Shown: positions 1 to 13,400 of the stretch, piece after piece
Position numbering within the stretch: the stretch's first letter is position 1
How the letters are laid out: each line of letters opens with the position of its first letter
Assembly: GCA_037892935.1 (NCBI GenBank)
Contig: JAYXKI010000009.1
Coordinates: forward strand, 1,054,001 to 1,118,000
Source: Phlebopus portentosus
Lineage: Eukaryota; Basidiomycota; Agaricomycetes; Boletales; Boletinellaceae
Reading direction: 5' to 3'
DNA length: 64,000 bases
Made by a program: the position numbers and the translations under genes
The notes under the pieces: generated by a model
Seen by the model: the letters and a program-made list of their open reading frames with translations, nothing else
The model's database searches: none
What the model was told of the DNA's origin: nothing

Positions 1-1508
1 TCCAGACTCAAGACGGCTCCCTCTATCCTCGGTTATTACGTCTGCTCCGACCTCACAGTCCAGCGCCCTCGGCTGAATATCCAAACGGCGGAGCGACGCT
101 CCTCGGTTGGCACGCTGAGGGACCCTTCATCTCACCTATCAAGCGCGGTGCTCACGCGCTTCCTTTCCTCCGCGATGCACCCCGTGGGATCGAAGACTTC
201 GAATCCGTATATGGCAGCGACGCGCTAGCGCACCACGAAGACTGGGCTCTCCAAGCCGACTCAAACACCGGCGGGATCGGCGTGCGCATGGTGACACTCG
301 CACCAGAACTCCCCGGCATACTCTCCCGCGACACCGACGTCATCGGGAACCTGACGAAACGTGGCGTGTGCGTTTCGATTGGGCACAGCGTTTCTGGAAC
401 GGACACGGCGGCGCGCGCGGTGCGCCGCGGCGCACGGATGGTGACGCATTTGTTTAACGCTATGCCGCAACTGCACCATCGTGACCCGGGAATCATCGGC
501 TTGCTTGGTGCGAGCCCTGCGAGCCTCGTCGCTTCCTCTGTCTCGAAGAAGAAACATACCAAATCTCAACCTTCTTCGGAGGATGCTGTGGCAGTTGCCT
601 CTCCCACCGGTACAGCAACCCCAAATACAGCAGGGACGAGTTTCGCTGGTGCTGGTGCCGTTGAGTCGGTCGAAGCAGGCGGTGCGGAGGCGTTGGACGA
701 GAACGATACCCCGCCACACACGCCTATCTTCCGATCGTCTCCGGAGCAGTTGGTCGTTCAGAATGTTGACTTGAAGCTCGATGATGTACAAAAAATTGAC
801 GCGAAGCGCCCGTTCTATGGGATGATTGTTGATGGAGTGCACTCGCACCCTAACTCTGTTCGCGTACGTCTTTCTTTTTTTCTCACTGGGTACCGAGACG
901 AAGAGCCTTATGATGTGTGTAGTTGGCGTATACGGCTCACAAGGAAGGATGCATCTTGGTAACTGACGGTGCGTCTTAGTGAGCTATCCGACCCATTCCT
1001 CACAACTGAGTTAACCTCCTGCCTAATAAGCGATGAAAATTCTCGATCCTAACATGCCTAACGGGACATACGACTGGCGCGACGGGCGACGCGTCGTAAA
1101 AGAAGGCGTGCGACTCTACATCGAGGGCACGGACACCCTCGCTGGAAGGTACGTTTCTTCGTAGTTCATCGTCCATCAGCATCTGGGTTAAGATCGCATA
1201 TTAATATATATTGTTTGTAATTAGTGTTGTAACTCTCGACACATGCGTGCGCAATTTTGTGCGCTTCACAGGCGCCACGCTCGGCGAGGCTCTCAAGTGC
1301 GCTACGTACAATCCGGCGAAGTGCGTATTCCTCCCCGAGTTTGTTACTGACAAAAGACTGACTTCCGACTTTCATCAGATGTCTCAACATCGAGACGAAA
1401 AAGGGCACCTTGCGCCCCGGTGCGGACGCCGACCTCGTCGTTCTGAATAAAGAGGGCCAAGTCCTGAGTACTTGGGTGCGCGGGCGTCGTGTTTGGAAGA
1501 GATCTTGA
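1..1508 (+). CDS. N-acetylglucosamine-6-phosphate deacetylase, 5' truncated by window edge
   Basis: Removes the acetyl group from GlcNAc-6-phosphate in the cytosol, a step in fungal GlcNAc (chitin-derived) catabolism. Five exons join in frame: 1-863, 923-968, 1031-1148, 1225-1320 and 1379-1508. Metal and substrate motifs are present in order: HAEGPF, GHSVSG, HLFNAM, DGVHSHP and LVTD. The C-terminal GTLRPGADADLVVL is the usual amidohydrolase tail. Between GLLGAS and the DGVH motif lies an insert of roughly 80 residues rich in Ser, Ala, Thr and Pro, absent from the bacterial enzyme as I know it. The N-terminus is outside the window. The family call is firm; substrate preference is from family knowledge. 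Confidence 0.93.
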
Positions 1509-2302
1509 TCTCTCCCTTTGTTTATTTCCGCCTTTTCTTGCTGCGTATAGGTTTCCGCACGAGTTGATTACACAAATATGTTTCTTTCTTTTTTTTTTTT
1601 TTTCGATGCGCACGAAATGATGCCGACCGACTCGACTTGTACAAGTAGCTATTTGCGTTGCTTTGTTATTGTTTTAACTAGATATCATACATATGTTGTG
1701 AAAATAAATTAGATCTAGAATGCAATATCAATAATAATATGTCGTTTAACCAGCACGAGCAACGAGAATACGACTTGAGCTCTCATTTCGTAAGTGAATA
1801 TGTGGGTCATGGAAGACTCAGTTCTCAACACGTACGAGAGCATTCATCGTCAATCTTCGATTTGAGCTGGGAACACAGTTCGTATAGAATAAGAATAAGA
1901 ATGCATACAAGTACAGGAGTAAGTAGAGAAAGATAGATACAGGAAGAATGTTCTTTCAAAAGAGAAATTGATCACGGGGAAGCAGACGGCGACAATAGAA
2001 AAGAAACAAGGGGGAAAAAGGGGAAGTCGGAAAAAGGCAAGAGGAATAAAGAATACGTCAAGCAAAACCAAAGTCCATTCTATCTACATACAGTACAATC
2101 CAGCTCGTTTCGATTCAGTGCAATCCAAAGCCAGTCCAGTCCGTCTATGTGTGACCATGTCCATCCGCAAAGCAAAACGTTTTGTTCGAAATGAATAAAC
2201 GTTTCCTCAACAAGGAGGAAGTAAGTAAGAAGCAAGGGACAAAGAAGAGAAAAGAAGGAAAGAAGCAAGAACAAAAATAATAATTCAATACCACAGCCAG
2301 AA
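1509..2302. other. Convergent 3' intergenic region, no gene seen
   Basis: Lies between the 3' ends of the deacetylase (+) and the HMG-box gene (-). It is AT-rich and contains a poly-T run near 1588-1603. The short ORFs here have no recognisable content. Confidence 0.6.
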
Positions 2303-4868
2303 TCACAACCCATACTCCAACCCGTACCCGAATCCGATAGAACCGGCACCAGCACCGAGAGCAAGACCGCCATACAGACCTCGCTCGCGGTCATACCCGA
2401 ATCCATACCCGAACATATCACCAACAATAGCGGAATCGCCATTACTCAAGTTATAATTGTAGCTCCCAAACACATCTTCATCGGCCAGCCCGGAAAGCGT
2501 GCTACTACCGTCAAGTGCACAGCCAAAACGGGCCGCTGCTGACGATGCTGATGTAGGGCGGATAAAGTCGAGGTCGAGCCGAAAGAGGTCGTCTTCGAGG
2601 CGCGAAGCGCCGCTTGTAGAAGTGGAGCTGGAGACGCAGCTGCTGAAGTAGTCGAAGTCGCTTCCGGTTACGCTGCTGTTGCTGCTAGTGCCCGTGCTGC
2701 TAGTGTTAATGCTGGTATCGGAGTCGGAGTTGGTGCCGGAGACCGCTAAAGCGTATGTGTCCAACCCGACTTCTGGCTGACCAGAAGCTGAAGCTGACGA
2801 AGTCGCTACAGTCGAAGGAGTTTCAGACTGGGAGAACGATACAGACGGGAGAACGGTATCGTTAAGACATTTTGGCGGCGAGACTTGAGCTTGGACTGGC
2901 GTCTGCGTCTGCATTTCCTCCTGACCCTGACTCTGATTCTGCGATACAATAGTGTCCTCCTCATTCGCAGGCTGTCGATGCTGCTGCTGCTGAGCCTGAA
3001 GCTGCAGCTGCTGGTTCTGCACCCACAGCGCCGCAATCGCCTCAAACGGCCTCTGCACACTACTCACATTACCGCCACTCGCCAACTCGGGCACCTCGGG
3101 CACAGGCGACAGATTCAAAAGCGCTCGCATGTCTATGTCCATTTCGTCCATTTCGTAATGCGTCGTCATTGCTGTGATGCGCATAGTACTGATATTGTTG
3201 CTGTTGCTGTTACTGCTGCTGTGAGTGTCGCCATTGTTATCGTTACTCTTTTCGTTATAAGTTTCGTTATTCTGAAATTTATCGAAAAAAATACGATAAG
3301 TTAAGTGCTTTTTCGCCTAGTTGTAGGTAGGAGAAGGAAAGGAAAGGAGAGGTACTTACCGTGAATAATCGTTGATTCGTAAATAATGTCGGAGAAAATG
3401 AGGACGTCGGTCCAGCCGTCGTTTTATCCGAATCGCATCGCACGAAATCATGGAAGTAATCCGGTTCCATGTTCTCAGGAGTCGGGACCGCCACATCTGA
3501 CTCAGCCGCGGAAGAGACGGGAGAAGTCACATTTCCGATCGAGGGAGAAGCACGGCGCGCGGCCGCAGCGAAGTTTGATCCGGCGCTAAACGGATTAGAG
3601 AAAGCGGGATATTGAGATCGGGATGTCCCGAGCGTTGGAGGAACGAGATGCTGGTGTTGGTGAGTCTGAAGGAGTTGCCTAACGACGTGCCGGTCGAAGA
3701 CCGGAGCCGATGGGGAGCGGGGGATGGGAGGGAGTCCAGACACCCGCGAGGGACCGGGTTGCATGTTGAAGGTGAGTGTTGGCACGGGAGGGACGCTCGA
3801 TAAAGAGAGACCAGAACCATTGGTCGAGCCTGGAGTTGGTGAGCGCGACTCCAGAGCATTGGCAAGAGAAGAAGATGCTGATGCGCTAGATGACAGAGAG
3901 AACCTTCGAGGCGCAGGAGCGGACATCTCGGCCACTGCGCTTGAAGATTGATATACGGCGGCATATTGTCCGTCAACCTCCATAATTTGAGGCGAGCCGT
4001 CATTATTCGTATTCATCGCTTGCGCCGCCAAAGGCTCCGAGTTCTCGCGTGGAAGACTCAAGCTCGGGCCGTGGAAAGGGCTCAGACCGGATCTGCCTGC
4101 AGGAGGAAGTGGACCATTCTTCCTGGCTGAGTTATGTCGCACTGGCTTGTATCGGTAGTGCGGGTACTTCGCCTCATGCGCCGCCTTCTCCAGCTTCGCG
4201 CGCTCCACGTACGGTTTCTTCTCCTCGCCTGTCATCTTATTCCAAACTGCGCTCGCCTGCTTGGACAACGACTGGGTCGCATCGTCGTCATCATCTGTAT
4301 CGCTCTTGCTTCCACTGGAGTTCTGCGTCCCGCCATTAGTCCGCTGCGCAACGAACTCGGTACGGAAGAGGATGAAGGAGTTCTTCGGACGGGGGACATA
4401 GTTCGCGTTCTCCGCGAGCTTGCGTGCGATCTTGCGTTCCGTTGAGGAACGCGGGCGTGAGCCGCTCCGACCGGCCGCAGCAGCATTACGAGAAGATGAG
4501 AAGGACGACGAAGACGAGGTTGAAGGACTCAGACCTGGAGCCCCGGACTCTGTCATCGCTGAATTGTTCTGAGGAATGGAAGCGTTCGGGCCCTGACGCG
4601 GCATGAAGGTGAAGTTGTGTATGTCTGGACAAGTGGCGGCCCGAGCGCGTGTAGGCGGAACCTGCCGCCTTGAGGGAGTTGTTGTACTGTCTGTACCAAA
4701 GTTCGAGGGAAGCTCTACTGCTACGGCATCAAGGCTAGCATCGACTCCTCCGTCAAGAGCAGGTTCCCAACCTTGCACTTCTACCTCGTTAGTGTATCGT
4801 ATCACGGGCATGACTACGATGATCCCGTTATCAGCAAGTTCATTGATGATGATCAAAGGCTTGTTCAT
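2303..4868 (-). CDS. HMG-box transcription factor (MAT-HMG/Prf1/Ste11-like class)
   Basis: Sequence-specific DNA-binding protein expected in the nucleus. Two exons, 4868-3360 and 3271-2303, are joined by an 88-bp intron with a GTAAGT donor and TTTCAG acceptor in phase 0, giving about 825 residues. The single HMG box spans about residues 158-245. It begins RPKNSFILFRTEF and ends ERAKLEKAAHEAKYPHYRYK. About 22 Ser/Asp-rich residues are inserted between the first two helices. The C-terminal half is low complexity, rich in Ser, Thr, Asn, Gln and Gly, as in activators such as fungal Prf1 or Ste11. I see no mating pheromone, receptor or homeodomain genes nearby, so a mating-type locus is not indicated. 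The exact ortholog is uncertain. The start used is the first Met of the long exon. Confidence 0.85.
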
Positions 4869-7802
4869 TGCTCACCTTTCGTCGTTCAGACAAAGACGTT
4901 ATCGAGAGCAGAGACGGTGTCGATGGAAGAGAAAGAGCCAAGTCGTTAGGGTGCTGCCAGAAAGCGGGTATAGCTGAGATAAATATGAAGAAGACTGTCT
5001 TCGCGCGGAAAGGAGAATGATGGAGGCCCAGTCGTACTTATACTAGTAGATGATCGGAAGAACAAATAGAACCCAAAGCTTCCAATCTCTCGGCTCCGTG
5101 CTCGCACTGGTACTCTTCCCCGCCGATCATCCATCATAGGCTCAGTCTCTTTCTCCTCATTTGGCATTCACTCGTCCTGCGAAAGACAGAAAAATCGAGA
5201 ACAAATAGTCGGCAATTATTATTCGGAGGGAATTATTCTCTCTTCGAAAATCGGCTTAGAACGAATGAAGCTGCAATTGTCCCTCTCGGACTTCAAAAGA
5301 GAGAGGTTTCTTGGGTATGTCTACCCTTTCTTTTTCTTCCCGTGCCGTCGGTGAATGGTGTTCCTAGCGCCGCCAAAACACAGGATCAATTTGCATTTGG
5401 GCGTCTATTCACTCTCACTCGCTACGAGTCTAACCCCAATTCAGTTTTTACGATTGAGTTGCCAGACGTACTTACTCTAATCATTAGAACGTCCATTATT
5501 GTTTGGAACAATCGGAGGTTAGAGACACAAAAAGAATGGGCCAGCTGGAGAAATGGTGGCTTGCTTGACGACCGTAGTGCCGTCGTCAACGACGACGACG
5601 CTGTTAGTTCTTGCTGTGCAGCAAGTTGTCTCATCGTCTATTCTTGTATGCTATTTTCGTGTCTATCGCTCTCGTCCCTCGCGTGGCGGTACCTATATAT
5701 GGTAATGTCGATCACTTCGGAAGTACGCGTGCTGTTGAACTTTACTTATACCCTGGTTTTAAAACAATTATTAAACCAAAGAAAAATAAAAAGGAAAGAA
5801 AGAAATATTCTGATGGGTGAGCTTTTCTCTGCTAGGCCCAATTCCCGAGTTGTTCTGACGGAATGAATTGAAGACCGACAGACCCTCATTCTGCACATTC
5901 TGATTCCCTGCATATGAAGGTGGACCAATCCGACCGAGACACGCCCTAAATTGGCTTCATAGTACACTGACAGTAATGAGCGAATGTTAGTTGACGATTA
6001 GCGAATCAAATCGAAACGCTAACTCCATCGCGTTTTAGTCGCGTTTTATTGTTCGTTCTCCCTCCTTGGACAACTGGCGAGGGGGATCATATATATCCAA
6101 TCACTGATCATCAATCACATCAGTGCTTCGCTATCAGATGAGTTACCGTCAGCCACGCGAGCCTCCACTTTTACTGAGCAAAAAAGTCAAGAAAGAATAA
6201 AAGTATAATTGTGTCTGCCAAAAAGCCAAGGCAAACTCAGAGTTCAAAAGTTGTAATGGAGAGCTGATCCCCCTCCCCTCATCCCGCAAGTACTCAATTA
6301 AGTATGTACTCGACCCAATTCTTTTTGTCTTGCCCCCGGGCCCTGAGCGAAAAAAGAGAAACTTCCTTGCGTAACGAAGGGAGAAGCACCTCCGTGGCTG
6401 TACGCTGTCTGTGATCGACGTACACCTCGTCGAAAGTTTAAATTGTCCTTTTTTGGACCCTTCGTCCTGTGTAGAAGTAGTCCCTTAAGGAGATGGCAGC
6501 CAAGAGCGTTTATTTGAAATTGTCTCAGGTAGCTTGGTGCTGTTTGTCCTTGCGCTCAGGTATGCATTCCCGACGACTCGAGTTCAGCACTGTTTAACAT
6601 TGGTAGAAAATAGTCCTGTCTTCCATCTATCGAAAGTTGCTTCATCCGGCCGTTCCTTTCTTTTCGTATCCAATCCATTCTCGGGATATCAAGCCTCAGA
6701 TGAATGAATTCATGTATGAATCAATGAACGACGGTATCTTTCAATGATGATCCACCTAGGGTCAGTCACCGAGGATTCGGAGTAGACACGCAAAAAGAGT
6801 GCAATGAATCCCCACTCGATCGATTCGGATGCGACTTGCCTTTTTTTTTTCTTCATTTGCTCGAAAGAAGTTTAGATCCCCGAACCGAGTTACATTCCCA
6901 TTCTCTTGAGCTGCCCGCTTGTCAGCTTACTTACCATCGGAAGGTTTTAGACTCGTCATCGCCTCCGAGAGAATGAGAGTACTTATATCTCTTATATCGC
7001 TCTTCTAAACACTTATCCTATGGGCTCCAATGTTCCATGGAAGAAACCCGAGGGATAGTCTACATTTCTTCTTAAACCCGAGAGTTTTTCCTCACCTCCT
7101 TCTCTAGCTTTATTGATCAAGCTGCATATCAGAGAACAATCACGAAAACGTCCTAGCAAGGAACTCAATGCGGACGGGATAAGGGATAAGAATCATTGTC
7201 AGTCTGAATGCCATGATGAGACTTTACTATCAGCACAGCATCTTCGCATTGCCAGTGCTCAGCCGATCAGCGAATCACTTGGATCCCGTCCTTGAGACCC
7301 GAAGCTCTCAGTCTCAAACTTTAATTAGAATCCATCCAATCCGGGCTGAGCGGAGGGAGGTTGCGAAGGGCGAAGGGCATACTGTATGAGCGTATGGGTC
7401 CGAAGAATGGAGAGAATGAAAAGAGGCAGACAAGCTCTGCATTTTATGAATCCCATGGCTGTGCATTTCCTATGGTATCGAGATCAGCCCGGAAGTGAAT
7501 TACAGGTACATAAAAAGGAACTGAATATTGTAAGCAAGTATTTATCGTCCCTCGGTCGAAGAAAAAGGAATATTAATAGCATTTCAATTCGTTCCTATCT
7601 TATTATTCTTTTTCTCCCTTTTATTCTTTCTTTTTACGTTGGTCTCACCTAGGCATAGTAGGACGTATATGTAAGTACTTGCGCTCTTACCTCATCCCCT
7701 CGGCTCGGAGTATGTACGTACGGCCTTCTCCCTTCCTCCTGATCCTCCATTCTTACGGTACGTATCAGCATTTGTTCTTCTTCCCCGCAGACAATCAATC
7801 CT
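4869..7802. other. Long intergenic region upstream of the HMG-box gene
   Basis: Nearly 3 kb without a supportable gene. The short ORFs lack recognisable domains or convincing spliced continuations. It contains pyrimidine tracts and a poly-T run near 6841-6850. It probably holds the promoter and 5' leader of the HMG-box gene and the 3' flank of the dihydroxyacetone kinase. Long regulatory regions are common upstream of fungal developmental regulators, but nothing specific is shown here. Confidence 0.5.
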
Positions 7803-10013
7803 TTATCGGACTGTTTGAGTTAGACCGTGTACGAGTCCATTGAGAAGAGCAGCAACGCCCCAAGCTCCCGGGTCGGGCGGTAAACTGGGATCCTCTTCAT
7901 CTCCCTGCCTGGCATGATGATTACCGACGTACGTCGCCCGTCCTAGCTTCGCACGCATCCCGCGCGTGCTCTCAGCGCCTTCGCGAGCTTTCTTTGCTGA
8001 CGTTTCGAGACTTTCCCCATTGGAAAGGGCGCTGCAGAAGGGACTCAGCGAGTCGATGATCGTGCGATCTCCCGGCCGAGCTGGGGTGTGCGTTGAGAGC
8101 GAGCGAAGCGCTGCTAAAGGAGCTTCTCTGATTGAGTTTGAAGTGGAAGTTGAAGAGGAAAGTGCGTTGGAGAGAGCTGTGAAGTATAGGCCGAACACTG
8201 TTGAGCGTTAATAGAACTATTAGATTCTGAAAACGAGTGAAAGAATGAATAGATAACTTACAAGCGCCACTCGTCCCACCCATCGAGTTCAACAAGAGCT
8301 CCGAAAGCGCCGCCATCAGCTCTGCAGGCGATAGCCTATCTACGTCGAGTTCGTCTTCGTCTAAAGCCTCCAAGATAGCTTCACACGATAATTCAGCGAA
8401 TAAATTTAAGCATACAAGAAAAAGATGAATACCTCGAGCCCCACTGGAAAACGTCGCACCGCAATCTCCATCACCGACGATAGTATCGAATCGCGTCAAG
8501 TCGTTTTCGACTGCAAGTACTGAAGCGCAGGCCCCTCGTATGCCAGATTTTACACGCTGCGGATCTATTTCTAGAGATGGCGATTGTGTCTTTGATGGAC
8601 GGCTTTCTTCGGTGGGGTTCGAAGGCTCCTTTGAGAGTTTGGTTGAGAACGTCTCTAAAAGCCTGAGAGAGTCGCGTTCTTCGGATAATCGGTCGCGATT
8701 CGTTCCTTGAATAGGCCAATGTGAGCGAATGCCTGTCCATGCGGTAGCATCTGTCGGTGCATCGATGAACGAAAGCAGTTCTGAGGTACTGACAGCTTCT
8801 GTAGCCTCCGTGCAGACCATTCGAGAAATAGAGGTCAGATTCAATAGAGAAAGCGAGAAACCTGGTGCATTGAGAGAGGTCATGTATGAAGATAGAAGGA
8901 CTCGTGACGGGTAGATGTTCTTCGATTCTGTCACCGATGAGAATAGTCTAGTCAACATACTATGGCACGAAAAGCTTGAAATATGTGCCTTACCAAGCTG
9001 TGAGACGGCCTCGTCGACGATGGCGCTCATCTCAAGCGTCGACATACCGCCCAGGTTATTCACATACAAGATGACTTCGTCCCCGTTTTGCACGAACTTC
9101 TCGCCGGAATTAGCATTACCAAGAACCTTTGCCCTGCGCTCCGAACTGCTCAAAATTTGTTCTAGCATTTCACCAACTAACTCCTCGGCGCTTCCGACTT
9201 TCAGTCTACGCACACCGGGCTCGTTATGCAATCCTAATCCAAGTTCGCACATCCCGTCTTCTATGATATTTTCTTTCTCTGATGGCATACTTCGCCCAGG
9301 AACATGGCAGTGCGCAAATCCCACGCCAATGCTTGCTAGATTTGCAACTACGGCATCGCCAAGCTTCCTGAGGCTTGAGAGATCGAGGCTAGATTCTGCT
9401 GCTGCCCCGAGAATCTTGCAGACGAGGATGTTCCCAGCGAGTCCACGTGGACCGACGAGCGATGGTTGGTCGAGTAGCGATACATCGTCCGCTACTACGA
9501 CAGTCTCCACTTCCACTTGCGGGTTTCCTCCCTTCTCGGAACTGCCGTCCGTATGTAGGGATAGACTAAACGCGCGTTCCGCCGCAAGACCAAAGTTCAA
9601 ACGATCCCCCGTGTAATTGTTGACTATGAGCAAGACTTCGTTTGTTTTTTGAGTAGCGAGAGCGAGCTGGATGCATGTGAGGATTTGAGAGGCACTCGGG
9701 GAGGCGAATATGTCTCCTGAGACGGAGGCTGCAAGCATCCCACGCCCTGTGTACCCCGCATGCGCAGGCTCGTGTCCCGCCCCGCCTCCTGAGATCAAAG
9801 CAACACGCGCATTGGCCCGCGTTTTGGCATAGACAGACTTCGTCGACGCGTGTCTATCGAATCATAACACAATATTCACATTCAATCCGGTTTGCCTTTA
9901 TAAAGCAGGAAAAGGACAACGCACAGACGCAAATCGGGATTGAGCGTAACAGCTCCCCTTAGAGCCTTCAAAACCAACCCATCAGAGCTTTCGAAAACAT
10001 GCTTGGTCGACAT
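7803..10013 (-). CDS. Dihydroxyacetone kinase (DhaK-DhaL, ATP-dependent)
   Basis: Phosphorylates dihydroxyacetone, and often glyceraldehyde, with ATP; used in glycerol utilisation and detoxification. Five exons join in frame: 10013-9925, 9853-8994, 8927-8433, 8378-8262 and 8197-7803, giving about 651 residues, slightly longer than typical fungal enzymes. The DhaK half has the GGGAGHEPAHAGY loop and the substrate-binding His in LGLHNEPG. The DhaL half has the Mg-ATP motif VGDGDCGATFSSG and GGTSGALFGLYF, and ends near PDPGAWG. The start ATG begins MSTKHVFESSDG, matching the usual N-terminus. No frame disruption was found. It is head-to-head with the amidohydrolase across about 480 bp. Confidence 0.95.
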
Positions 10014-10497
10014 GGCTGTTCACTCCACACCGATAATGTACATGATTAGGATTGTATTGATTGCGCCCATGAACGGATAGGAGAGAATGCGCTACATCGT
10101 TCTCGTGACGGCGAAGAAGCTCGAAACTGTGCGTCAGAGGTGAGGTCGTGTGATGCACAGTAGCTTCCAAATGCATTCTTGAATAAATAAAGGTGAGAAA
10201 GGGATAGATGATCGAGTACTCACGGAGTACATTGTTTTGCGGCGGGTCATTGATGGCTACTCGATGGAAAGACGTCGGAGACGATCGCGACACTGACGAA
10301 ATACGTGTAACGTTGACCTTCGCGGTTCACCTTCAGCTTGAGCTTTTACTACCCTTTATATTTGATTCCGAGCACAAATGGTGTCAGTGAAAATCAGAAA
10401 ATAACGTATATCATCGGAAGTAAATGAATGCTTGGTATAAGTGCTGACCGCTTCGCTCTCAGGGTGGCGGGAAGAAAGATGATCGCGTGTTTCCTTC
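10014..10497. promoter_or_regulatory. Divergent promoter region between dihydroxyacetone kinase and amidohydrolase
   Basis: A 484-bp gap between two genes that point away from each other, so it must hold both promoters. The ORFs in it have no recognisable content. No specific binding site is asserted. Confidence 0.5.
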
Positions 10498-13400
10498 TTG
10501 CACCGTTCATGCATGTCGCTTGATCCAACTTCATCTGACGGTCTTCGTCAACGCACAGCTAGCTCACGAAATGCAACTGGTACTAATGATATGAAAGAGA
10601 CTCGAAATACTTCTGCTGGCTCCGAAATTGATGACAAGAAGTTGAAACACCCTCTTCAATCTGGTTCATCTCCAAGCTCTGGATCTGCTAACCGACGCGC
10701 ACCTGTGATACTTGCTCTTCTCTGTGCTTTTGGATTCTATCTGCTTATCCAAGGACGATACTCTGGTCTACCGAGGACATATGCTCTTTGCTCTAAGGAG
10801 GGAATATCTATACCGTCGATCCAAAAGCCCCACGAGCAGAATGCATTGTCGTTCATGATTCTCGAATCATATCAGTCGGGTCTATTGGTATGTGAATGGT
10901 TTGTGGTTATCAGGATACTAGAGCGAGGCTTGTGTAGAGGAAACCCGAAAATGGTTTGGAGATGTAGATACTACTGGCCCGGTCTCAAGCTCGATTGCGC
11001 CTCGATCTGAAAACGTTCAAGAACGGGCTGAAGTTCTATCACATCAAGCCGGGTCATATCATTGTCCCAGGTCTAGCCGGTCAGCAAAAAATAAAGTTGC
11101 GATGATCATCAGTATTTTGATCATGAATCAACAACTAGATGCTCATGCTCATCTTCTGGAGGAAGGATTCATGAGAAACCTGCAGGTAGACAACACGTCT
11201 TCAATCTCGGGTAAGTCACACGAGGAAACTTTGATTTTTCACCAATGTTGAGTTGACACGGGCTTGGATAGAGGTGATTGAGAAGGTCAAGGACTATATA
11301 AAGGCCCGTCCAGGTGTCCTAAACGATAGGAATGTATGGATTCAAGGAATGGGTAAGATGATGCGTTGTTCGATATCATTTCAGTCGAAATCTCACTATT
11401 CCGATCGTCTAGGGTGGGACCAAACAAAATGGCCAACGAAGAAATTCCCGAGAGCAGTAAGCATCTGCAAGTACTGACTCTCTTAATTTCCGACTGAGGA
11501 TTAATTAGGCTGACCTTGATACTGATCCCTTACTACGTGGACGACCAATAGTCCTGCGTCGAATAGACGCTCATGCCACTTGGGTATCAAAGAGAGTGCT
11601 TGAAGAAGCTGCAGACCTTCCGGACCATGTTGAAGGTGGAACAATTGTCCGAGACGAGTATGGAAACCCTACAGGTACTATCAAGCAATAAAGTGTCTTC
11701 GTATGAAGAGATTGACACAGACTTGCTTGGATGTATGAAACAGGTGTTTTTGTAGACAATGCAATGTCTCTCATTAAACCACCGGCATGGACGGAACAGC
11801 AGATGCTCGAGTTTTACTATACAGCAGTCAAAGAAGCTTTGTCCTACGGTCTCACCTCCATACACGACGCAGGGTCGACAACGCAGTATATCAACTTCTT
11901 CAAAAAGTGTGTGAGAGTCGTAAAAGTTTTCCTGCACTAATGAATCTACCGCTGATGTCGCTTGATTTCACTCTTTTTTCCTCTCTTCCATGCCTTCAGG
12001 GTAGCAGAAGCAGGCGAGCTTCCCGTGAGCTTTTTCTAGCCGCTTATTTATGTTATGGATTTCTCATAGTCTGTTTCTCTGCGATGCTGTCGCTTAGCTG
12101 AGACTTTACTTGATGCGCTACGTTGATCCGGAAGAGTTCCGAGGAGAGGAACTTGAGCGCTTTGTGAGCTATGGACCGGCAGGAAGACTCGCCCTGCGCA
12201 GCGTAAAGTTGGTAAGCGACGGTAAGCAGTTTTGAGTCAAACCACCTTTGCGGAACTTCTTCTAATGCATGAAACAGGAGCGCTAGGATCGTGGGGTGCT
12301 GCGATGATTGAACCATACACGGATAAACCTGACGAGCGAGGGACATTGCTCACTTCGCCTGAGGTGCTTTCTAAGCTTGTCAGCAAGTTATGGGATGATG
12401 GATTTCAAGTAGTACGTAGTCGCTCTCTTCAATCACATTTTCCTGCGCCACAAGCTTCGGAGTAAAAAAGCTGATAAGTCCGGTATTATCCTTATTTTCC
12501 GTTAGAATGTGCATTGCATCGGCGATAAAGCCAACAACGTCGTGCTAGACATCTTTGAGGAAAAACTTCGGAACGCAAGCGCCGAGGAGCATAGGCCCCG
12601 GATCGAACACGCCCAGATTATGATGCCGTCGGATCTCGAGCGCACTGCAAAGCTCGGAGGTAAGTCTAAAGTCAATTTTTATCCACCTCCGAGCTCTTCT
12701 TTCTGTCATCTTCTCTTCTCGAGTCCAAATCTGAGGAGCCGCAAAAGTCCGACTCGGAGGACCTTCTGATTATCCCCTTTGCGTAACTTACCGCTTTCTC
12801 AACATTGCTTGTTCGGCCCGTTGATTGTGGGGAATTTTGCAGTGATCGCTAGTGTTCAGCCGACTCACGCGTGAGTTTTTTCTCTTGTCTGTCTCTGTGC
12901 GATGAGGCGTGTTGTTTAATTTGATTTCTCACTGCGCGTCAAACTTGTCAGGACAAGCGATATGTGGTACGCTGAGACGCGCTTGGTGAGTATCTTGATC
13001 GTTGCGACTTGTGGAATATACCGTTCAGTACCAAAATGCATTTCATTACTTTCATGCTTCACCGTGTACGAACAAAACTGTTTCGCTGATCGCTAACGCC
13101 TGCGCTTGTCTTCATCGGTATACAGGGCCCGGAGCGGATCGAATCCGCGTATGCCTACAAGACGCTACTAGAGTAAGCAGCCGGGATATCCTATTTCAAA
13201 TTCACAGCATCTTCCTCCCTTTCTGCTACACAGCCACACCGGTCGTGCTCCGAATTGAAGTCATCGAAAAAGACGTCTTCGACTCGGACACCCGCTCCCT
13301 TTCCCTTCTTTTGAGTTATCTCCGATTGTACAGAATGATCTGATGATTTCTTCTTGTTTAAATTACCAATTGCAGGCGTTCTCCGCAGCACGTTCTACCA

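Noticed and set aside
2303..4868. HMG-box gene as a mating-type locus
   Set aside because: No homeodomain genes, pheromone precursors or receptors lie nearby, and basidiomycete HMG-box regulators of this form are often outside mating loci.
8915..9616. 233-codon ORF on the + strand
   Set aside because: Antisense to the DhaK domain of dihydroxyacetone kinase, with no domain of its own.
10208..10390. Short + strand ORF just upstream of the amidohydrolase
   Set aside because: Lies in the divergent promoter interval, has no recognisable content and does not splice in frame to the amidohydrolase in any way I could find.
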